From: Streptococcus sanguinis | Lineage (GTDB): Bacteria > Bacillota > Bacilli > Lactobacillales > Streptococcaceae | Length of the DNA stretch: 64,000 nucleotides | NCBI RefSeq assembly: GCF_013343115.1 | Contig: NZ_CP054570.1 | Location: forward strand, 2,292,501-2,356,500 | Direction: 5' to 3' | Part shown: in pieces, positions 36,714 through 46,999 of the stretch | Position numbering within the stretch: position 1 is the stretch's first letter | Layout: each line of letters starts with the position of its first letter | The notes under the pieces: generated by a model | The model's input: the letters and a program-made list of their open reading frames with translations, nothing else | Databases searched by the model: none | What the model was told of the DNA's origin: nothing | Made by a program: the position numbers and the translations under genes

Positions 36714-37610
36714 ATGGGAAGAGGGCGGAAAGTTCAACGGGAGTGGTCAAAGAAGCCAGGATTCAACAAGCAAGCAACTAGTGTGTTCTCTGATAGCAGT
36801 CCTCAGGGGGAAGTTTTTGAGGCTACAGCTAAAGAAAAACAGCAAAAAAAGTTGGCAGGTAGTCGAAAACCTAAACTTATATCAAGTTTAGGTCAGTCTC
36901 GATACGCCTCTTTGTTAGTAGTTTCTACAGGTCTAGTGCTAATTACTTGTTTTGCAATACTTGTATCATATATGTGGCCAAGGTCCAAGCAAGTACGAAA
37001 CCAGTCATCAGTGCAGTCTACTAGTACAGTTCAGAATGAATCAGAAGATAACATAAAGAAGCTGACTGAAGATTATTCTGACCTTATAGAAGAGAATCGA
37101 CAAATAGACTTCCAAATAGAAGATATACTACAGATGGTAAAAACGATGAAAGAACCTAATGTGCTTCCACAGGATGTTGTCGAGAAGTATGGAAAAGCTA
37201 GTTCCGGTAGCATCGATAATAGCGTGAAAGGCAGTCAACTAGTAGAACTGACATATAAACTAATAGGAGAGAAAGGAGATATTACCTTAAGGTTTAGGGA
37301 TGTTGAGGGTAGAACAGAGCTCTCATTAGTATACGTTAGATTATTTCGTAATGCTTGGGGGCCAGTTACGAAATCGGTTGATGATTACCGAACTCTTATC
37401 CCTCAAGATAAGCAAGAAGGATTGGAAGTAAAACAGGCCATAGCAGAACTGGGGATGCCTAAGACTATTTATGCTTCTAAATCAGTTAAGGGGCAAGTTA
37501 ATTCAATTAGTCTAAGTTACTCAACCACAGACAATATGACTGTTTCTTTGTATTTTGACGAAGTGAATGGGCTTTACCGTCTAAAAAGTTTGTTGACTAG
37601 CACGGTCTGA
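36714..37610 (+). CDS. Two-lobe membrane protein, cluster member 7 (basic tail)
   Basis: AAGGAGAAG precedes ATG 36714. The 298 residues start GRGRKVQREWSKKPGF, a diverged form of the tail of members 4-6. The membrane helix spans about 64-87 (YASLLVVSTGLVLITCFAIL). Lobes contain LPQDVVEKYGKASSGSI and LEVKQAIAELGMPKTIYA. This is the most diverged member and lies 229 bases after member 6. No terminator of good quality follows; GAAGAT/ATCTTC with TTT at about 37611-37645 is weak. Confidence 0.83.
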   Translation: MGRGRKVQREWSKKPGFNKQATSVFSDSSPQGEVFEATAKEKQQKKLAGSRKPKLISSLGQSRYASLLVVSTGLVLITCFAILVSYMWPRSKQVRNQSSVQSTSTVQNESEDNIKKLTEDYSDLIEENRQIDFQIEDILQMVKTMKEPNVLPQDVVEKYGKASSGSIDNSVKGSQLVELTYKLIGEKGDITLRFRDVEGRTELSLVYVRLFRNAWGPVTKSVDDYRTLIPQDKQEGLEVKQAIAELGMPKTIYASKSVKGQVNSISLSYSTTDNMTVSLYFDEVNGLYRLKSLLTSTV

Positions 37611-37645
37611 GAAGATAGACCAGAAACGCTAGGATCTTCTTTAAA

Positions 37646-38067
37646 AATCAAGAGGCTGGCAAAAATAGAACTAGAAAAATCCTGATGAGAGCATCAGAAA
37701 GGTATTGAGGTAGTAAAAGTCTAAGGAATAGATGGGACCAGTCGTAATGGGCCTTATCTCAATCGGGTATCTAGAGAGTCCTAAAACATTTGGAGCTTCC
37801 AAATACTTATTACAAAGTAGGAATCAAGGAACATTAATCTGAGTCTATGTTAGATTAGAATCTACTGTCATTTGAAATTTGAGGAGGATAAGGGTGGGAG
37901 ACTCCATTTAAAAAATATTCAATCCTCTGAGTAGGAAATAATAGTATCATTCTAATAAAGTGCAAACTAAACTTCTGAATTGTGTTATAATAGATAAATA
38001 TTAGATGGCTAGGAGAGAGTATATCTTTCTCTACATAAAGAAATGGAAAGAACAAAGAGGTAAAGCT
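37646..38067 (+). other. Gap before dapH, only a -10 element seen
   Basis: No coding region is supported in this stretch. TATAAT at 37986-37991, inside TGTTATAAT, is the likely dapH promoter -10, with a poor -35. The rest is AT-rich and unassigned. Confidence 0.5.
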
Positions 38068-38766
38068 ATGTCTGCTACTAAAATGAACGCTCAAGAAATT
38101 ATCAAATTTATCGCTGATGCCAAGAAAAAAACTCCGGTCAAGGTGACCTTTAATGGAGAATTGCACGGTTCGATTCCTTGGTCTGTTGTGAAGTTAGGCA
38201 ATGTTCTTTTTGGGGATTGGGAAGAAATTAAGCCACTCCTAGCGAACTTAGAGGAAAATAAGACCTATGTCGTGGAGCAGGATGCCCGCAATTCAGCGGT
38301 GCCGCTTTTGGATAAGCGTGACATCAATGCCCGCATTGAGCCAGGCGCTATTATTCGTGACCAAGTCGAAATTGGTGATAATGCTGTCATCATGATGGGG
38401 GCAGTCATCAATATCGGTGCAGAAATTGGTGCTGGAACTATGATTGATATGGGTGCTATTCTGGGCGGCCGAGCAATTGTTGGTAAAAACAGTCATGTCG
38501 GTGCAGGTGCTGTTCTGGCGGGAGTCATTGAGCCGGCTAGTGCTGAGCCAGTTCGCGTTGGAGACAATGTACTGATTGGTGCCAATGCGGTTGTGATCGA
38601 AGGTGTACAAATTGGCAGTGGTTCCGTTGTTGCGGCTGGTGCGATTGTGATCCAGGATGTTCCGGAAAATGTAGTAGTTGCTGGCGTTCCGGCACGAGTT
38701 ATCAAGACCATTGATGAAAAGACCCAGCAGAAGACAGCTCTGGAAGATGCCCTGCGTACTCTTTAA
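38068..38766 (+). CDS. dapH: Tetrahydrodipicolinate N-acetyltransferase
   Basis: DapH acetylates tetrahydrodipicolinate in the acetyl branch of lysine synthesis. The start is ATG 38068 after AGAGG; the upstream open frame has no ribosome site. The 232 residues comprise an N-terminal helical domain (1-85) and a left-handed beta-helix of hexapeptide repeats (about 88-205, [20 protein letters not shown] and [20 protein letters not shown]). It forms an operon with the deacetylase 77 bases downstream. Confidence 0.95.
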   Translation: MSATKMNAQEIIKFIADAKKKTPVKVTFNGELHGSIPWSVVKLGNVLFGDWEEIKPLLANLEENKTYVVEQDARNSAVPLLDKRDINARIEPGAIIRDQVEIGDNAVIMMGAVINIGAEIGAGTMIDMGAILGGRAIVGKNSHVGAGAVLAGVIEPASAEPVRVGDNVLIGANAVVIEGVQIGSGSVVAAGAIVIQDVPENVVVAGVPARVIKTIDEKTQQKTALEDALRTL

Positions 38767-38843
38767 AAATAGCATAAAGATGAATTGATTGGGTACGGCC
38801 CAACACTTTGACTGGTCTGACAAGATTTTAAAGGAAAGAAACA

Positions 38844-39977
38844 ATGCTTGATTACCTGAAAATTCGCCGTGATTTACACCAGATACCAGAAATCGGTCTG
38901 GAAGAATATAAGACTCATGCCTACCTGATGCAGGTCATTGATGGACTGACAGCAGGTCTAGACTTTGTGGAAATCCGAACTTGGCGGACTGGTATTTTGG
39001 TCTTTATCAAGGGAAGTTCGCCGGATAAGACGATTGGCTGGCGGACAGATATTGATGGTCTTCCGATTGTGGAGGATACAGGACTGGACTTTGCCAGCAC
39101 TCATGAAGGTCGTATGCATGCCTGCGGACACGATATGCACATGACGGTCGCTCTAGGCCTGCTGGAGAAAGCTGTGAGCGATCAGCCTACCCACAATCTG
39201 CTCTTTCTCTTTCAGCCTGCTGAGGAAAATGAAGCTGGCGGTATGCTCATGTATGAAGACGGTGCCTTTGGCGACTGGCTGCCAGATGAGTTTTATGGAC
39301 TTCATGTGCGACCGGACCTCAAGGTCGGTGATATTGCGACTAACAGAGGAACTCTCTTTGCTGGCACCTGTGAAGTCAAGCTGACTTTTAAGGGTAAGGG
39401 GGGCCATGCGGCCTTTCCTCATGAAGCCAATGACGCTTTGGTGGTGGCTAGCTACTTTATCACCCAGGTGCAGACCATTGTCAGCCGCAATGTCGATCCT
39501 ATCGAGGGGGCAGTTGTGACCTTTGGTTCGCTCCATGCTGGCACGACCAACAATGTCATAGCAGAAACGGCCTTTTTGCATGGCACCATTCGGACTCTGA
39601 CTCAGGATATGAACATCTTGACTCAGAAGCGCTTACGGGAAATAGCAGAGGGTCTAGCCCAAAGTTTCGGTCTGGAATTGGACTTGGAGCTTAAACAAGG
39701 TGGTTATCTGCCTGTAGAAAATCATCCTGGTCTGGCAGACGAATTGATGGACTTTTTCCAGAAGGAAGAAGGAGTGGAGCTGATTGATATTGCGCCGGCT
39801 ATGACAGGCGAGGATTTCGGTTATTTGCTCAGCAAGGTCAAGGGCGTCATGTTCTGGCTGGGAGTGGATAGTCCCTACGCCCTTCATCATCCCAAGATGA
39901 CACCGGATGAGGCAGCACTGCCCTTTGCTATTGAAAAGATTGGGAAGTTCCTAGATTATAAAATCAACGAAAGATAA
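38844..39977 (+). CDS. N-acetyldiaminopimelate deacetylase
   Basis: This M20-family metallohydrolase removes acetate from N-acetyl-LL-diaminopimelate, the step after DapH and the aminotransferase. The 377 residues start [21 protein letters not shown], with the metal motif [12 protein letters not shown] (about 91-102), catalytic Glu pair in [10 protein letters not shown] (about 126) and TGEDFGYLL near the end. AAAGGAAAG precedes the ATG. Adjacency to dapH makes this role more likely than a general amidohydrolase. Confidence 0.92.
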   Translation: MLDYLKIRRDLHQIPEIGLEEYKTHAYLMQVIDGLTAGLDFVEIRTWRTGILVFIKGSSPDKTIGWRTDIDGLPIVEDTGLDFASTHEGRMHACGHDMHMTVALGLLEKAVSDQPTHNLLFLFQPAEENEAGGMLMYEDGAFGDWLPDEFYGLHVRPDLKVGDIATNRGTLFAGTCEVKLTFKGKGGHAAFPHEANDALVVASYFITQVQTIVSRNVDPIEGAVVTFGSLHAGTTNNVIAETAFLHGTIRTLTQDMNILTQKRLREIAEGLAQSFGLELDLELKQGGYLPVENHPGLADELMDFFQKEEGVELIDIAPAMTGEDFGYLLSKVKGVMFWLGVDSPYALHHPKMTPDEAALPFAIEKIGKFLDYKINER

Positions 39978-39997
39978 GGAAAAGGTGGACGAGCTGC

Positions 39998-40534
39998 ATG
40001 AAAAAAGAGCTGAGACAAACTGTACTGAACCAGATGAAGAAACTTTCTGGAAAAGAAAAAGAGCAGGCAGATAGCTGGCTGACCCAGCACTTGCTCAGTT
40101 CAGCAGCTTATCAAAAAGCTCAGATTATCGCTACCTATCTTTCTATGCCACATGAAGTCTCAACTGCAGCCTTTATCAAGCAGGCTCAGTTAGATGGTAA
40201 GCGGGTTTTAGTGCCCAAAACCTATGGCCAAGGTCGGATGATATTTGTGGATTATGATGAAAGCCACCTGCAAAAGAGCTCTTTTGGCCTTATGGAGCCG
40301 ATGAGCGAAGAGGCTGTGGAGAAGACGGAGATTGATCTGATTCATGTGCCGGGTGTGGTCTTCAATTCTCAAGGCTTTCGGATTGGTTACGGCGGCGGCT
40401 ACTATGACCGTTATCTGGTTGATTTTGCTGGAGCGTCTATCAGCAGCATCTATAGTTTTCAACAGTCTGATTTTGAACCCGATTATCACGATATAGCAGT
40501 AAAGGAAGTGTTGACTTATGAACTACATCTATGA
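39998..40534 (+). CDS. 5-formyltetrahydrofolate cyclo-ligase
   Basis: The enzyme converts 5-formyl-THF to 5,10-methenyl-THF with ATP. The 178 residues have the family signature FRIGYGGGYYDRYL (about 126-139) and basic N-terminal KKELRQTVLNQMKKLSGKEK. AAAAGGTGG lies upstream. The gene starts 20 bases after the deacetylase and overlaps the rhomboid gene by 17 bases, a common streptococcal pairing. Confidence 0.94.
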   Translation: MKKELRQTVLNQMKKLSGKEKEQADSWLTQHLLSSAAYQKAQIIATYLSMPHEVSTAAFIKQAQLDGKRVLVPKTYGQGRMIFVDYDESHLQKSSFGLMEPMSEEAVEKTEIDLIHVPGVVFNSQGFRIGYGGGYYDRYLVDFAGASISSIYSFQQSDFEPDYHDIAVKEVLTYELHL

Positions 40535-41201
40535 TAAAAAATATCCTGTGACCAGTATTTTGCTAATTTTGACAACACTTGTCTTTGTGGGGATGCTTAT
40601 TTTACGTGGCTTTTCTTATGCTGAAGCACAAACGGTCTTTGAATTTGGAGCAGTGTATTCTCCAACTATTATCATGAATCCCATTCAGATATGGCGCCTC
40701 TTTTCTGCTATCTTTGTGCATATTGGCTTGGAGCACTTTGTGGTAAATGTTATTACTCTTTATTTTATTGGACGGCAGGCAGAAGATATTTTTGGCTCGC
40801 GAAATTTCTTTCTGCTTTATATGATGTCAGGCCTGATGGGAAATATCTTTGTCTTCTTTTTCAGTCCGGATACTCTGTCAGCAGGAGCCTCTACAGCCTT
40901 GTTTGGACTTTTTGCCTCTATCGTGACCTTGCAATATGTCGTTCGCGACAGCTATATTCAGCAGCTGGGGCAGTCTTATATGACCTTGATTGTGGTCAAT
41001 ATCATCTTTAGTTTCATGCCTGGCATCAGTCTGGCTGGGCATTTGGGTGGTTTGATTGGTGGTATACTCTGCGCGGTCATTCTTCCTGTCAAAAGCTCAA
41101 GCAATGCCTTTAAACCTACTCAGCGCTGGCTAGTCCTATTTGGTTATCTAGCCTTGGCTGCCCTTCTGATTTTTCTTGGCTTTCATCATTCCTTGATTTA
41201 A
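40518..41201 (+). CDS. Rhomboid family intramembrane serine protease
   Basis: This 227-residue membrane protein has six or seven spans. The catalytic Ser is in AGASTALFGLF (about 119) and the catalytic His in LAGHLGGLIGG (about 175); the conserved FVHIGLEHFVVNVITL loop is also present. GASTALFG differs from the usual GASGAIFG by Thr in place of Gly after the Ser. Rhomboids cleave membrane helices of other proteins. The start lies inside the cyclo-ligase gene after AAAGGAAG. Confidence 0.93.
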   Translation: MNYIYDKKYPVTSILLILTTLVFVGMLILRGFSYAEAQTVFEFGAVYSPTIIMNPIQIWRLFSAIFVHIGLEHFVVNVITLYFIGRQAEDIFGSRNFFLLYMMSGLMGNIFVFFFSPDTLSAGASTALFGLFASIVTLQYVVRDSYIQQLGQSYMTLIVVNIIFSFMPGISLAGHLGGLIGGILCAVILPVKSSSNAFKPTQRWLVLFGYLALAALLIFLGFHHSLI

Positions 41202-41232
41202 TGAATCTTTAGAAAATAACTGATGAAATATC

Positions 41233-41261
41233 AAAAAAAGAGGTTGGGAACCTCTTTTTTA
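41233..41261. terminator. Bidirectional terminator between rhomboid and galU
   Basis: AAAAAGAGGTT pairs with AACCTCTTTTT around GGG. The A and T flanks serve both convergent genes. Confidence 0.9.
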
Positions 41262-41301
41262 TAGCTAAAATTTTATTTTCAAAGTTAGTTGTTTGAATCA
41301 A

Positions 41302-42207
41302 TTATTTTTTACTTTGTTTTTTCTCTAACGTATGACCCAAGTCAATGATATACTGCTTCAAGGAGTCTTTGACCTGCGGATGCTTGAGGGCGTAGTCGAT
41401 AGAAGTCTTCATAAAGCCGAACTTGTCACCGACATCATAGCGATCGCCCTTAAATTCGCGAGCGAACACGCGCTGCGTCTTGTTAAGAGTATCAATCGCA
41501 TCGGTCAGCTGAATCTCATTTCCAGCACCTGGTGCTTGCTTTTCCAAGATTTCAAAAATTTCTGGTGTCAGCAGGTAACGGCCGATAATAGCCAAATCAC
41601 TCGGTGCATCCTCAGGTTTTGGCTTTTCGACGAAAGTTTCTACGCTGTAGAGACCTTTGACACCTTCACCTTGAGGGGCAATCACACCATAAGAGGAAAC
41701 TTCATCATGAGGCACCTGCATGACAGCGATGGTAGAAGCATGAGTAGCTTCGTAGTCATCAATCAATTGCTTGGTCAGCGGCACAGCCTTATCATTGGTG
41801 ATGTCCATGAGATCATCGCCCAGCATGACAACGAAAGGCTCGTTTCCTACGAAAGCCTTAGCTTGAAGGACAGCATCTCCCAGTCCGCGCGGATGGCTCT
41901 GACGGATAAAGTGCAGACCGATACCAGTGGTTTCATCGACCAATTTGAGCAAGTCGTCTTTACCCTTTTCTTTGAGGTTGTATTCCAATTCAAAGTTTGA
42001 GTCAAAGTGGTCTTCGATGGAGCGTTTTGACTTACCTGTGACAACTAGAATATCTTCAATTCCAGATTTGAGAGCTTCCTCAACGATAAACTGGATGGTT
42101 GGCTTGTCAACGATTGGCAACATTTCCTTGGCCAGTGCTTTAGTAGCTGGCAGGAAGCGGGTTCCGAGACCAGCTGCAGGGATGACGGCTTTCTTAACTT
42201 TTGACAT
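41302..42207 (-). CDS. galU: UTP-glucose-1-phosphate uridylyltransferase
   Basis: GalU makes UDP-glucose for glycolipid, capsule and galactose metabolism. The start is ATG 42207 ([24 protein letters not shown]), which places the nucleotide-binding loop at its usual distance; GGAAA lies upstream. The 301 residues also include VMLGDDLMD and YVVEKP-like [11 protein letters not shown] and the catalytic [14 protein letters not shown] region. It lies 16 bases after gpsA, as in most streptococci. Confidence 0.96.
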   Translation of the reverse strand: MSKVKKAVIPAAGLGTRFLPATKALAKEMLPIVDKPTIQFIVEEALKSGIEDILVVTGKSKRSIEDHFDSNFELEYNLKEKGKDDLLKLVDETTGIGLHFIRQSHPRGLGDAVLQAKAFVGNEPFVVMLGDDLMDITNDKAVPLTKQLIDDYEATHASTIAVMQVPHDEVSSYGVIAPQGEGVKGLYSVETFVEKPKPEDAPSDLAIIGRYLLTPEIFEILEKQAPGAGNEIQLTDAIDTLNKTQRVFAREFKGDRYDVGDKFGFMKTSIDYALKHPQVKDSLKQYIIDLGHTLEKKQSKK

Positions 42208-42223
42208 AATTATTTCCTTTCTA

Positions 42224-43246
42224 TTAGAACGAAGTCCATTCGTTCTCAGCCTTGAATTCATTGTTCATGATTTCATAAATGGCATCTTTGATATTACAAT
42301 TTTGATAAATAACCTTGTAAATAGCCTGGGTAATCGGCATATAAACATCCAGCTCCTGGGCCAGTTCATAGGCAGCCTTGGTGGTGGAAATCCCTTCGAT
42401 AACCATGCCCATATTGGCTTCAATATCAGATAATTTCTCGCCGCGTCCTAGAGCATTGCCGGCCCGCCAGTTGCGGGAGTGGACAGAGGTCCCTGTGACA
42501 ATCAGGTCACCGACACCAGATAGACCGCTGTAGGTTAGAGGGTTGGCTCCTAACTTGACACCTAGACGCGTGATTTCGGCCAGACCGCGTGTGATAATAG
42601 CTGCCTTGGCGTTATCACCATAGCCTAGTCCATGGAGAGCACCAGCTCCAACTGCGATGATGTTTTTCAGAGCGCCTGCAGTCTCTACTCCGATGACATC
42701 GGTGTTGGTGTAGAGGCGGAAGTAGTGATTGCTGAAGAGCTCCTGCACATACTTAGCTGTTTCTAGGTCCTTAGAAGCAGCAGTAATTAGGGTAATATCG
42801 CGTACAATGGTTTCCTCAGCATGGCTGGGACCTGAGACGACGACAATCTCGCTGCGTAGCTCTGCAGGGATTTCTTCTTCTAGGATAGTTGAAATCCGTT
42901 CGTGAGTATTGGGCTCCAGTCCCTTGGAGGCGTGCATGATTTTCACCTTGTGGTCTAGAGCCTGGGCTACTTGTTTGGCTACCAGACGGGTTACCTTGGT
43001 CGGCACGACAAAAAGCACGGCATCCGCATCTTTTAAAGCTTCTTCTAGGTCATGATAAGCCTTGATCTTTTCGTCCAGTACAATATCTTTGAAATAGCGT
43101 TTATTGGTGTGTTCGTCGTTGATTTCGTTGATTTGCTCAGCGATATTTCCCCAAATACGAACCTCATGTCCGTTGTCATTTAGCACTTGTGATAAGGCCG
43201 TTCCCCAAGAACCAGGACCAATCACAGCAACTCGTTGTTTATCCAT
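42224..43246 (-). CDS. gpsA: NAD(P)-dependent glycerol-3-phosphate dehydrogenase
   Basis: GpsA reduces dihydroxyacetone phosphate to glycerol-3-phosphate for phospholipid synthesis. The 340 residues begin [21 protein letters not shown] (Rossmann GxGxxG-type loop) and contain the substrate-binding [23 protein letters not shown] (catalytic Lys about 194). GGAGAAG precedes the ATG. It is first in the gpsA-galU pair and divergent from the ABC exporter. Confidence 0.96.
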   Translation of the reverse strand: MDKQRVAVIGPGSWGTALSQVLNDNGHEVRIWGNIAEQINEINDEHTNKRYFKDIVLDEKIKAYHDLEEALKDADAVLFVVPTKVTRLVAKQVAQALDHKVKIMHASKGLEPNTHERISTILEEEIPAELRSEIVVVSGPSHAEETIVRDITLITAASKDLETAKYVQELFSNHYFRLYTNTDVIGVETAGALKNIIAVGAGALHGLGYGDNAKAAIITRGLAEITRLGVKLGANPLTYSGLSGVGDLIVTGTSVHSRNWRAGNALGRGEKLSDIEANMGMVIEGISTTKAAYELAQELDVYMPITQAIYKVIYQNCNIKDAIYEIMNNEFKAENEWTSF

Positions 43247-43338
43247 ATCTTCTCCTTATGATGAAATTCCGAGTCTGAATTTAAATCGGTTTTAGAGTCT
43301 ATATCTCATTTTACCATATAATATAAGAAATTTCTTGC

Positions 43339-43366
43339 TTGACATTGTTTTTATCTATGATATAGT
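43339..43366 (+). promoter_or_regulatory. Promoter of the heterodimeric ABC exporter
   Basis: TTGACA (43339-43344) and TATAGT (43361-43366) are separated by 16 bases, 40 bases before the first exporter gene. Confidence 0.75.
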
Positions 43367-43405
43367 AAGGAAACTAAGCCAAATATGAAAAAAGTAGGAG
43401 GAAGC

Positions 43406-45112
43406 ATGTTTTTTAAAAGTCTATTACGGTATAAATGGTATGCCCTGAGTTCGCTTTTGATGACCTCGCTGATGATTGCCAGCTCACTTTTGCTGCCTTG
43501 GTTTTTAAAGCACATCTTAGATGCTCTGCAGGAGCAAAATAGCCAGACCATCTACAGTATGGGCGGCTGGCTGATTGGCATCGGTTTTGTTGGACTGGTG
43601 GCAGGAGGGATTAATGTGACCTTGGCGGCTTACATTGCCCAAGCTGTTTCATCAGATCTCCGTGAGGAGACTTTCCGCAAGATTCAGACCTTTTCTTATG
43701 CCAATATCGAGGAATTCAACGCTGGAAATCTAGTCGTGCGGATGACGAATGACATCAATCAGATTCAAAATGTGACTATGATGCTCTTTCAAATTCTTCT
43801 TCGATTGCCCATCCTTTTTATTGGTTCAGTCATCCTGGCCATTGTGACCATGCCCTCTCTCTGGTGGATTATCTTCTTACTGATTGTGCTCATAGCTGGT
43901 TTAACGGCTGTCATGATGGGGATGATGGGGCCTCGTTTTAAGAAATTCCAGACTCTTTTGGATAAGATCAATGCCATTGCCAAAGAAAATCTTCGTGGTG
44001 TGCGAGTGGTCAAATCCTTCGTTCGGGAGGAAGACCAGTTTTATAAGTTCAGTCAGGTGTCTGATGAGCTTTTATCAGAAAATCTCTACATTGGCTATGC
44101 ATTTTCAATCATTGAGCCGCTGATGATGTTGGTTGGCTACAGTTCAGTTTACTTGGCTATCTGGACTCTATCTGGCATGATTCAGGCGGAACCAGGCCTG
44201 GTCAGCTCTATCGCTTCTTTTATCGGTTATCTGAGTCAGATTATTTTCACCATCATTATGGTTGGCTTCTTGGGAAATGGCGTGACGAGGGGGATCATTT
44301 CTATCCGTCGGATCAAGGAGGTATTGGCGACGGAGCCAGCCATGACTTTCCCAGACTCGCCAGATGAAGAACTAGAAGGCAGCCTCAGCTTTGAGCATGT
44401 GACTTTTTCCTATCCCAATGATGACGATCCAATGCTAAAGGATATCAGCTTTGAGGTTGAGCCGGGGCAAATGATTGGCGTTGTCGGTGCGACAGGCGCT
44501 GGGAAATCTACCTTGGCCCAGCTGATTCCCCGTCTTTTTGACCCGCAGGAAGGTTCTGTCAAGATTGGCGGCCGAGATTTGCGAGAGCTTAGTCAGGGAA
44601 CTCTTCGCAAAAATGTTTCTATCGTGCTGCAGCGGGCGCTTCTATTTAGCGGGACCATTGCGGATAATCTCCGTCAGGGCAAGCTCAACGCTTCGCTGCC
44701 TGAAATGGAGCGGGCGGCTCGTATTGCCCAAGCCAGTGAATTTATCAGCCGTATGGAAGAGAGTTTTGACAGTGCAGTGGAGGAGCGTGGCAGCAACTTC
44801 TCTGGCGGTCAGAAGCAGCGGATGTCGATTGCCAGAGGTGTTGTCAACAATCCCAATATTTTGATTTTAGATGATTCGACCTCAGCCTTGGATGCCAAGT
44901 CAGAAAAGCTGGTTCAAGAAGCCTTGAACAAGGAGCTGCAAGGAACGACAACGATTATCATTGCTCAAAAGATTAGCTCCGTCGTTCATGCAGATAAGAT
45001 TCTGGTCTTGGATCAAGGACGGCTGATTGGCCAAGGGACGCATGCGGAATTGGTCACCACTAACGATGTTTACCGTGAAATCTACGAAACTCAGAAAGGA
45101 AAGGAGGACTAA
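43406..45112 (+). CDS. ABC exporter half-transporter with degenerate ATP-site residues
   Basis: The start is ATG 43406, with AGGAGG at 43396-43401; ATG 43385 in frame has no site. The 568 residues have six membrane spans (1-310), then an ATPase domain with Walker A GATGAGKST (about 366), signature SGGQKQR and Walker B ILILDDSTSALD. Two catalytic residues are changed: Asp replaces the Glu after Walker B, and Gln replaces the switch His (IIAQKIS). Such a half pairs with a normal partner, encoded one base downstream, as in LmrCD, BmrCD and PatAB drug exporters. Confidence 0.93.
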   Translation: MFFKSLLRYKWYALSSLLMTSLMIASSLLLPWFLKHILDALQEQNSQTIYSMGGWLIGIGFVGLVAGGINVTLAAYIAQAVSSDLREETFRKIQTFSYANIEEFNAGNLVVRMTNDINQIQNVTMMLFQILLRLPILFIGSVILAIVTMPSLWWIIFLLIVLIAGLTAVMMGMMGPRFKKFQTLLDKINAIAKENLRGVRVVKSFVREEDQFYKFSQVSDELLSENLYIGYAFSIIEPLMMLVGYSSVYLAIWTLSGMIQAEPGLVSSIASFIGYLSQIIFTIIMVGFLGNGVTRGIISIRRIKEVLATEPAMTFPDSPDEELEGSLSFEHVTFSYPNDDDPMLKDISFEVEPGQMIGVVGATGAGKSTLAQLIPRLFDPQEGSVKIGGRDLRELSQGTLRKNVSIVLQRALLFSGTIADNLRQGKLNASLPEMERAARIAQASEFISRMEESFDSAVEERGSNFSGGQKQRMSIARGVVNNPNILILDDSTSALDAKSEKLVQEALNKELQGTTTIIIAQKISSVVHADKILVLDQGRLIGQGTHAELVTTNDVYREIYETQKGKED

Positions 45113-45113
45113 G

Positions 45114-46883
45114 ATGCGGACGATTGCATTTTTTTGGCAATATTTTAAGCGTTACAAATTATCCTTTGTCGTTGTCCTTTTGATGATGATAACAGCGACT
45201 GTTTTTCAGGTCCTTTTTCCGGTTTATGTCGGTCAGGCTGTTCAGCATTTGGTTGAGTTGGGACGGGCTTTTGCGGAGAAGGGTGAGACTGATCAGATTC
45301 TGTCAACTTTTGGCAGCGTCATGGGCAGTGTATTGGTGTCCTTTGTCTGCCTGTCTGTTTCCAGCTTGATTTACATGGTTTTGATGACCCGAGTTATTGC
45401 CCATTCGACCAATGAGATGCGCAAGGGCCTGTTTGGCAAGCTGTCCAAGATGACAGTTGCTTTCTTTGACCGCCATCAGGATGGAGACATTCTGTCGCGC
45501 TTTACCAGCGACTTGGACAATATCCTGCAGGCTCTAAACGAGAGTATGATCCAGGTTATGAGCAATGCCTTACTCTATCTGGGCCTCGTGATTATCATGT
45601 TTGTTCAAAATGCTAGATTGGCCTGGATAACGGTAGCTAGCACGCCGGTTGCTTTTCTTCTTCTAGTGGTCATTGTTAGGCTGGCTCGGAAATACACCAA
45701 TCTTCAGCAAAAAGAAGTCGGTCGCCTCAATGCTTATATGGACGAGACCATTTCCGGTCAGAAGGCTGTTATCGTTCAGGGAATGCAGGAGGAGGTCATC
45801 AAAGGTTTCATTGAGCAGAATGACCGCGTACGCTCGGCAACCTTTAAAGGACGGACCTTTTCAGGGCTTCTCTTCCCTATCATGAACGGGATGAATTTGA
45901 TTAATACAGCCATTGTTATTTTTGTTGGTTCAGCTGTCTTACTGAGCGACCCTAATGTTGAAACGGCTGTTGCAGTTGGCCTGATTACCACTTTCACTCA
46001 GTTCTCTCAGCAGTATTATCAGCCTATCATCCAGATTGCGGCCAGCTGGGGCAGTTTGCAGTTGGCCTTTACAGGGGCTGACCGGATTCAGGAGATGTTT
46101 GATGCGCCGGAGGAAGTCCGGCCGGAGAATGCCCCTGCTTTCACAGAGCTCACAGACTCCGTGGATATCAAGCATGTGGACTTCTCTTATGTTGAAGGCA
46201 AGCCCATTCTCAAAGACGTGTCTATCTTAGCCCCTAAGGGCAAGATGACGGCTGTTGTTGGCCCTACTGGTTCAGGTAAGACGACCATTATGAACCTGCT
46301 CAATCGCTTTTATGATGTGGATAGTGGCAGCATTGAGTTTGACGGTCGCGACATTCGTGACTATGAGCTGGACAGCTTACGGAGTCATGTGGGCATTGTC
46401 TTGCAGGATTCGGTGCTCTTTAGCGGTACGATTCGGGACAATATCCGATTCGGTGTGCCGGATGCCAGTCAGGAGATGGTAGAAACGGCTGCGCGTGCGA
46501 CCCATATTCATGACTATATTGAAAGTCTGCCAGACAAATACGATACTCTGGTAGATGATGACCAGAATATTTTCTCAACTGGGCAGAAACAGCTGATTTC
46601 CATCGCTAGAACTTTGCTGACTGATCCGCAAGTCTTGATTTTGGACGAAGCGACTTCCAATGTCGATACGGTGACGGAGAGCAAGATTCAGCAAGCCATG
46701 GAAGCCGTTGTGGCTGGCCGAACTAGCTTTGTCATTGCTCACCGCCTCAAGACAATTCTCAATGCCGACCAGATTATCGTCCTCAAAGACGGAGAGGTTA
46801 TCGAACAGGGCGATCATCACCAGCTCCTTAAACTCGGTGGCTTCTACTCAGAGCTCTATCACAACCAGTTTGTCTTTGAGTAG
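45114..46883 (+). CDS. ABC exporter half-transporter, catalytic partner
   Basis: AAAGGAGG and ATG 45114 follow the stop of the first half by one base. The 589 residues comprise six spans (1-330) and an ATPase domain with GPTGSGKTT, intact Glu in LILDEATSNVD and intact switch His in IAHRLKTI, but a changed signature STGQKQL instead of LSGGQ. The defects of the two halves thus combine into one dead and one live ATP site. The substrate is unknown; drugs or peptides are likely by homology. Confidence 0.94.
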   Translation: MRTIAFFWQYFKRYKLSFVVVLLMMITATVFQVLFPVYVGQAVQHLVELGRAFAEKGETDQILSTFGSVMGSVLVSFVCLSVSSLIYMVLMTRVIAHSTNEMRKGLFGKLSKMTVAFFDRHQDGDILSRFTSDLDNILQALNESMIQVMSNALLYLGLVIIMFVQNARLAWITVASTPVAFLLLVVIVRLARKYTNLQQKEVGRLNAYMDETISGQKAVIVQGMQEEVIKGFIEQNDRVRSATFKGRTFSGLLFPIMNGMNLINTAIVIFVGSAVLLSDPNVETAVAVGLITTFTQFSQQYYQPIIQIAASWGSLQLAFTGADRIQEMFDAPEEVRPENAPAFTELTDSVDIKHVDFSYVEGKPILKDVSILAPKGKMTAVVGPTGSGKTTIMNLLNRFYDVDSGSIEFDGRDIRDYELDSLRSHVGIVLQDSVLFSGTIRDNIRFGVPDASQEMVETAARATHIHDYIESLPDKYDTLVDDDQNIFSTGQKQLISIARTLLTDPQVLILDEATSNVDTVTESKIQQAMEAVVAGRTSFVIAHRLKTILNADQIIVLKDGEVIEQGDHHQLLKLGGFYSELYHNQFVFE

Positions 46884-46943
46884 CTGGTTGGTTTTGCAGC
46901 TGGATAATCAGCCAGGCTTTTAAAATATTAAATAGAAAATTTA

Positions 46944-46979
46944 AAAAATCCAGCAGGTTTCTTTTCCTGCTGGATTTTT
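46944..46979. terminator. Bidirectional terminator
   Basis: AAAAATCCAGCAGG pairs with CCTGCTGGATTTTT between the exporter genes and the convergent peptide-binding gene. Confidence 0.92.
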
Positions 46980-46999
46980 AATTAACATCAAAGTAGTGA

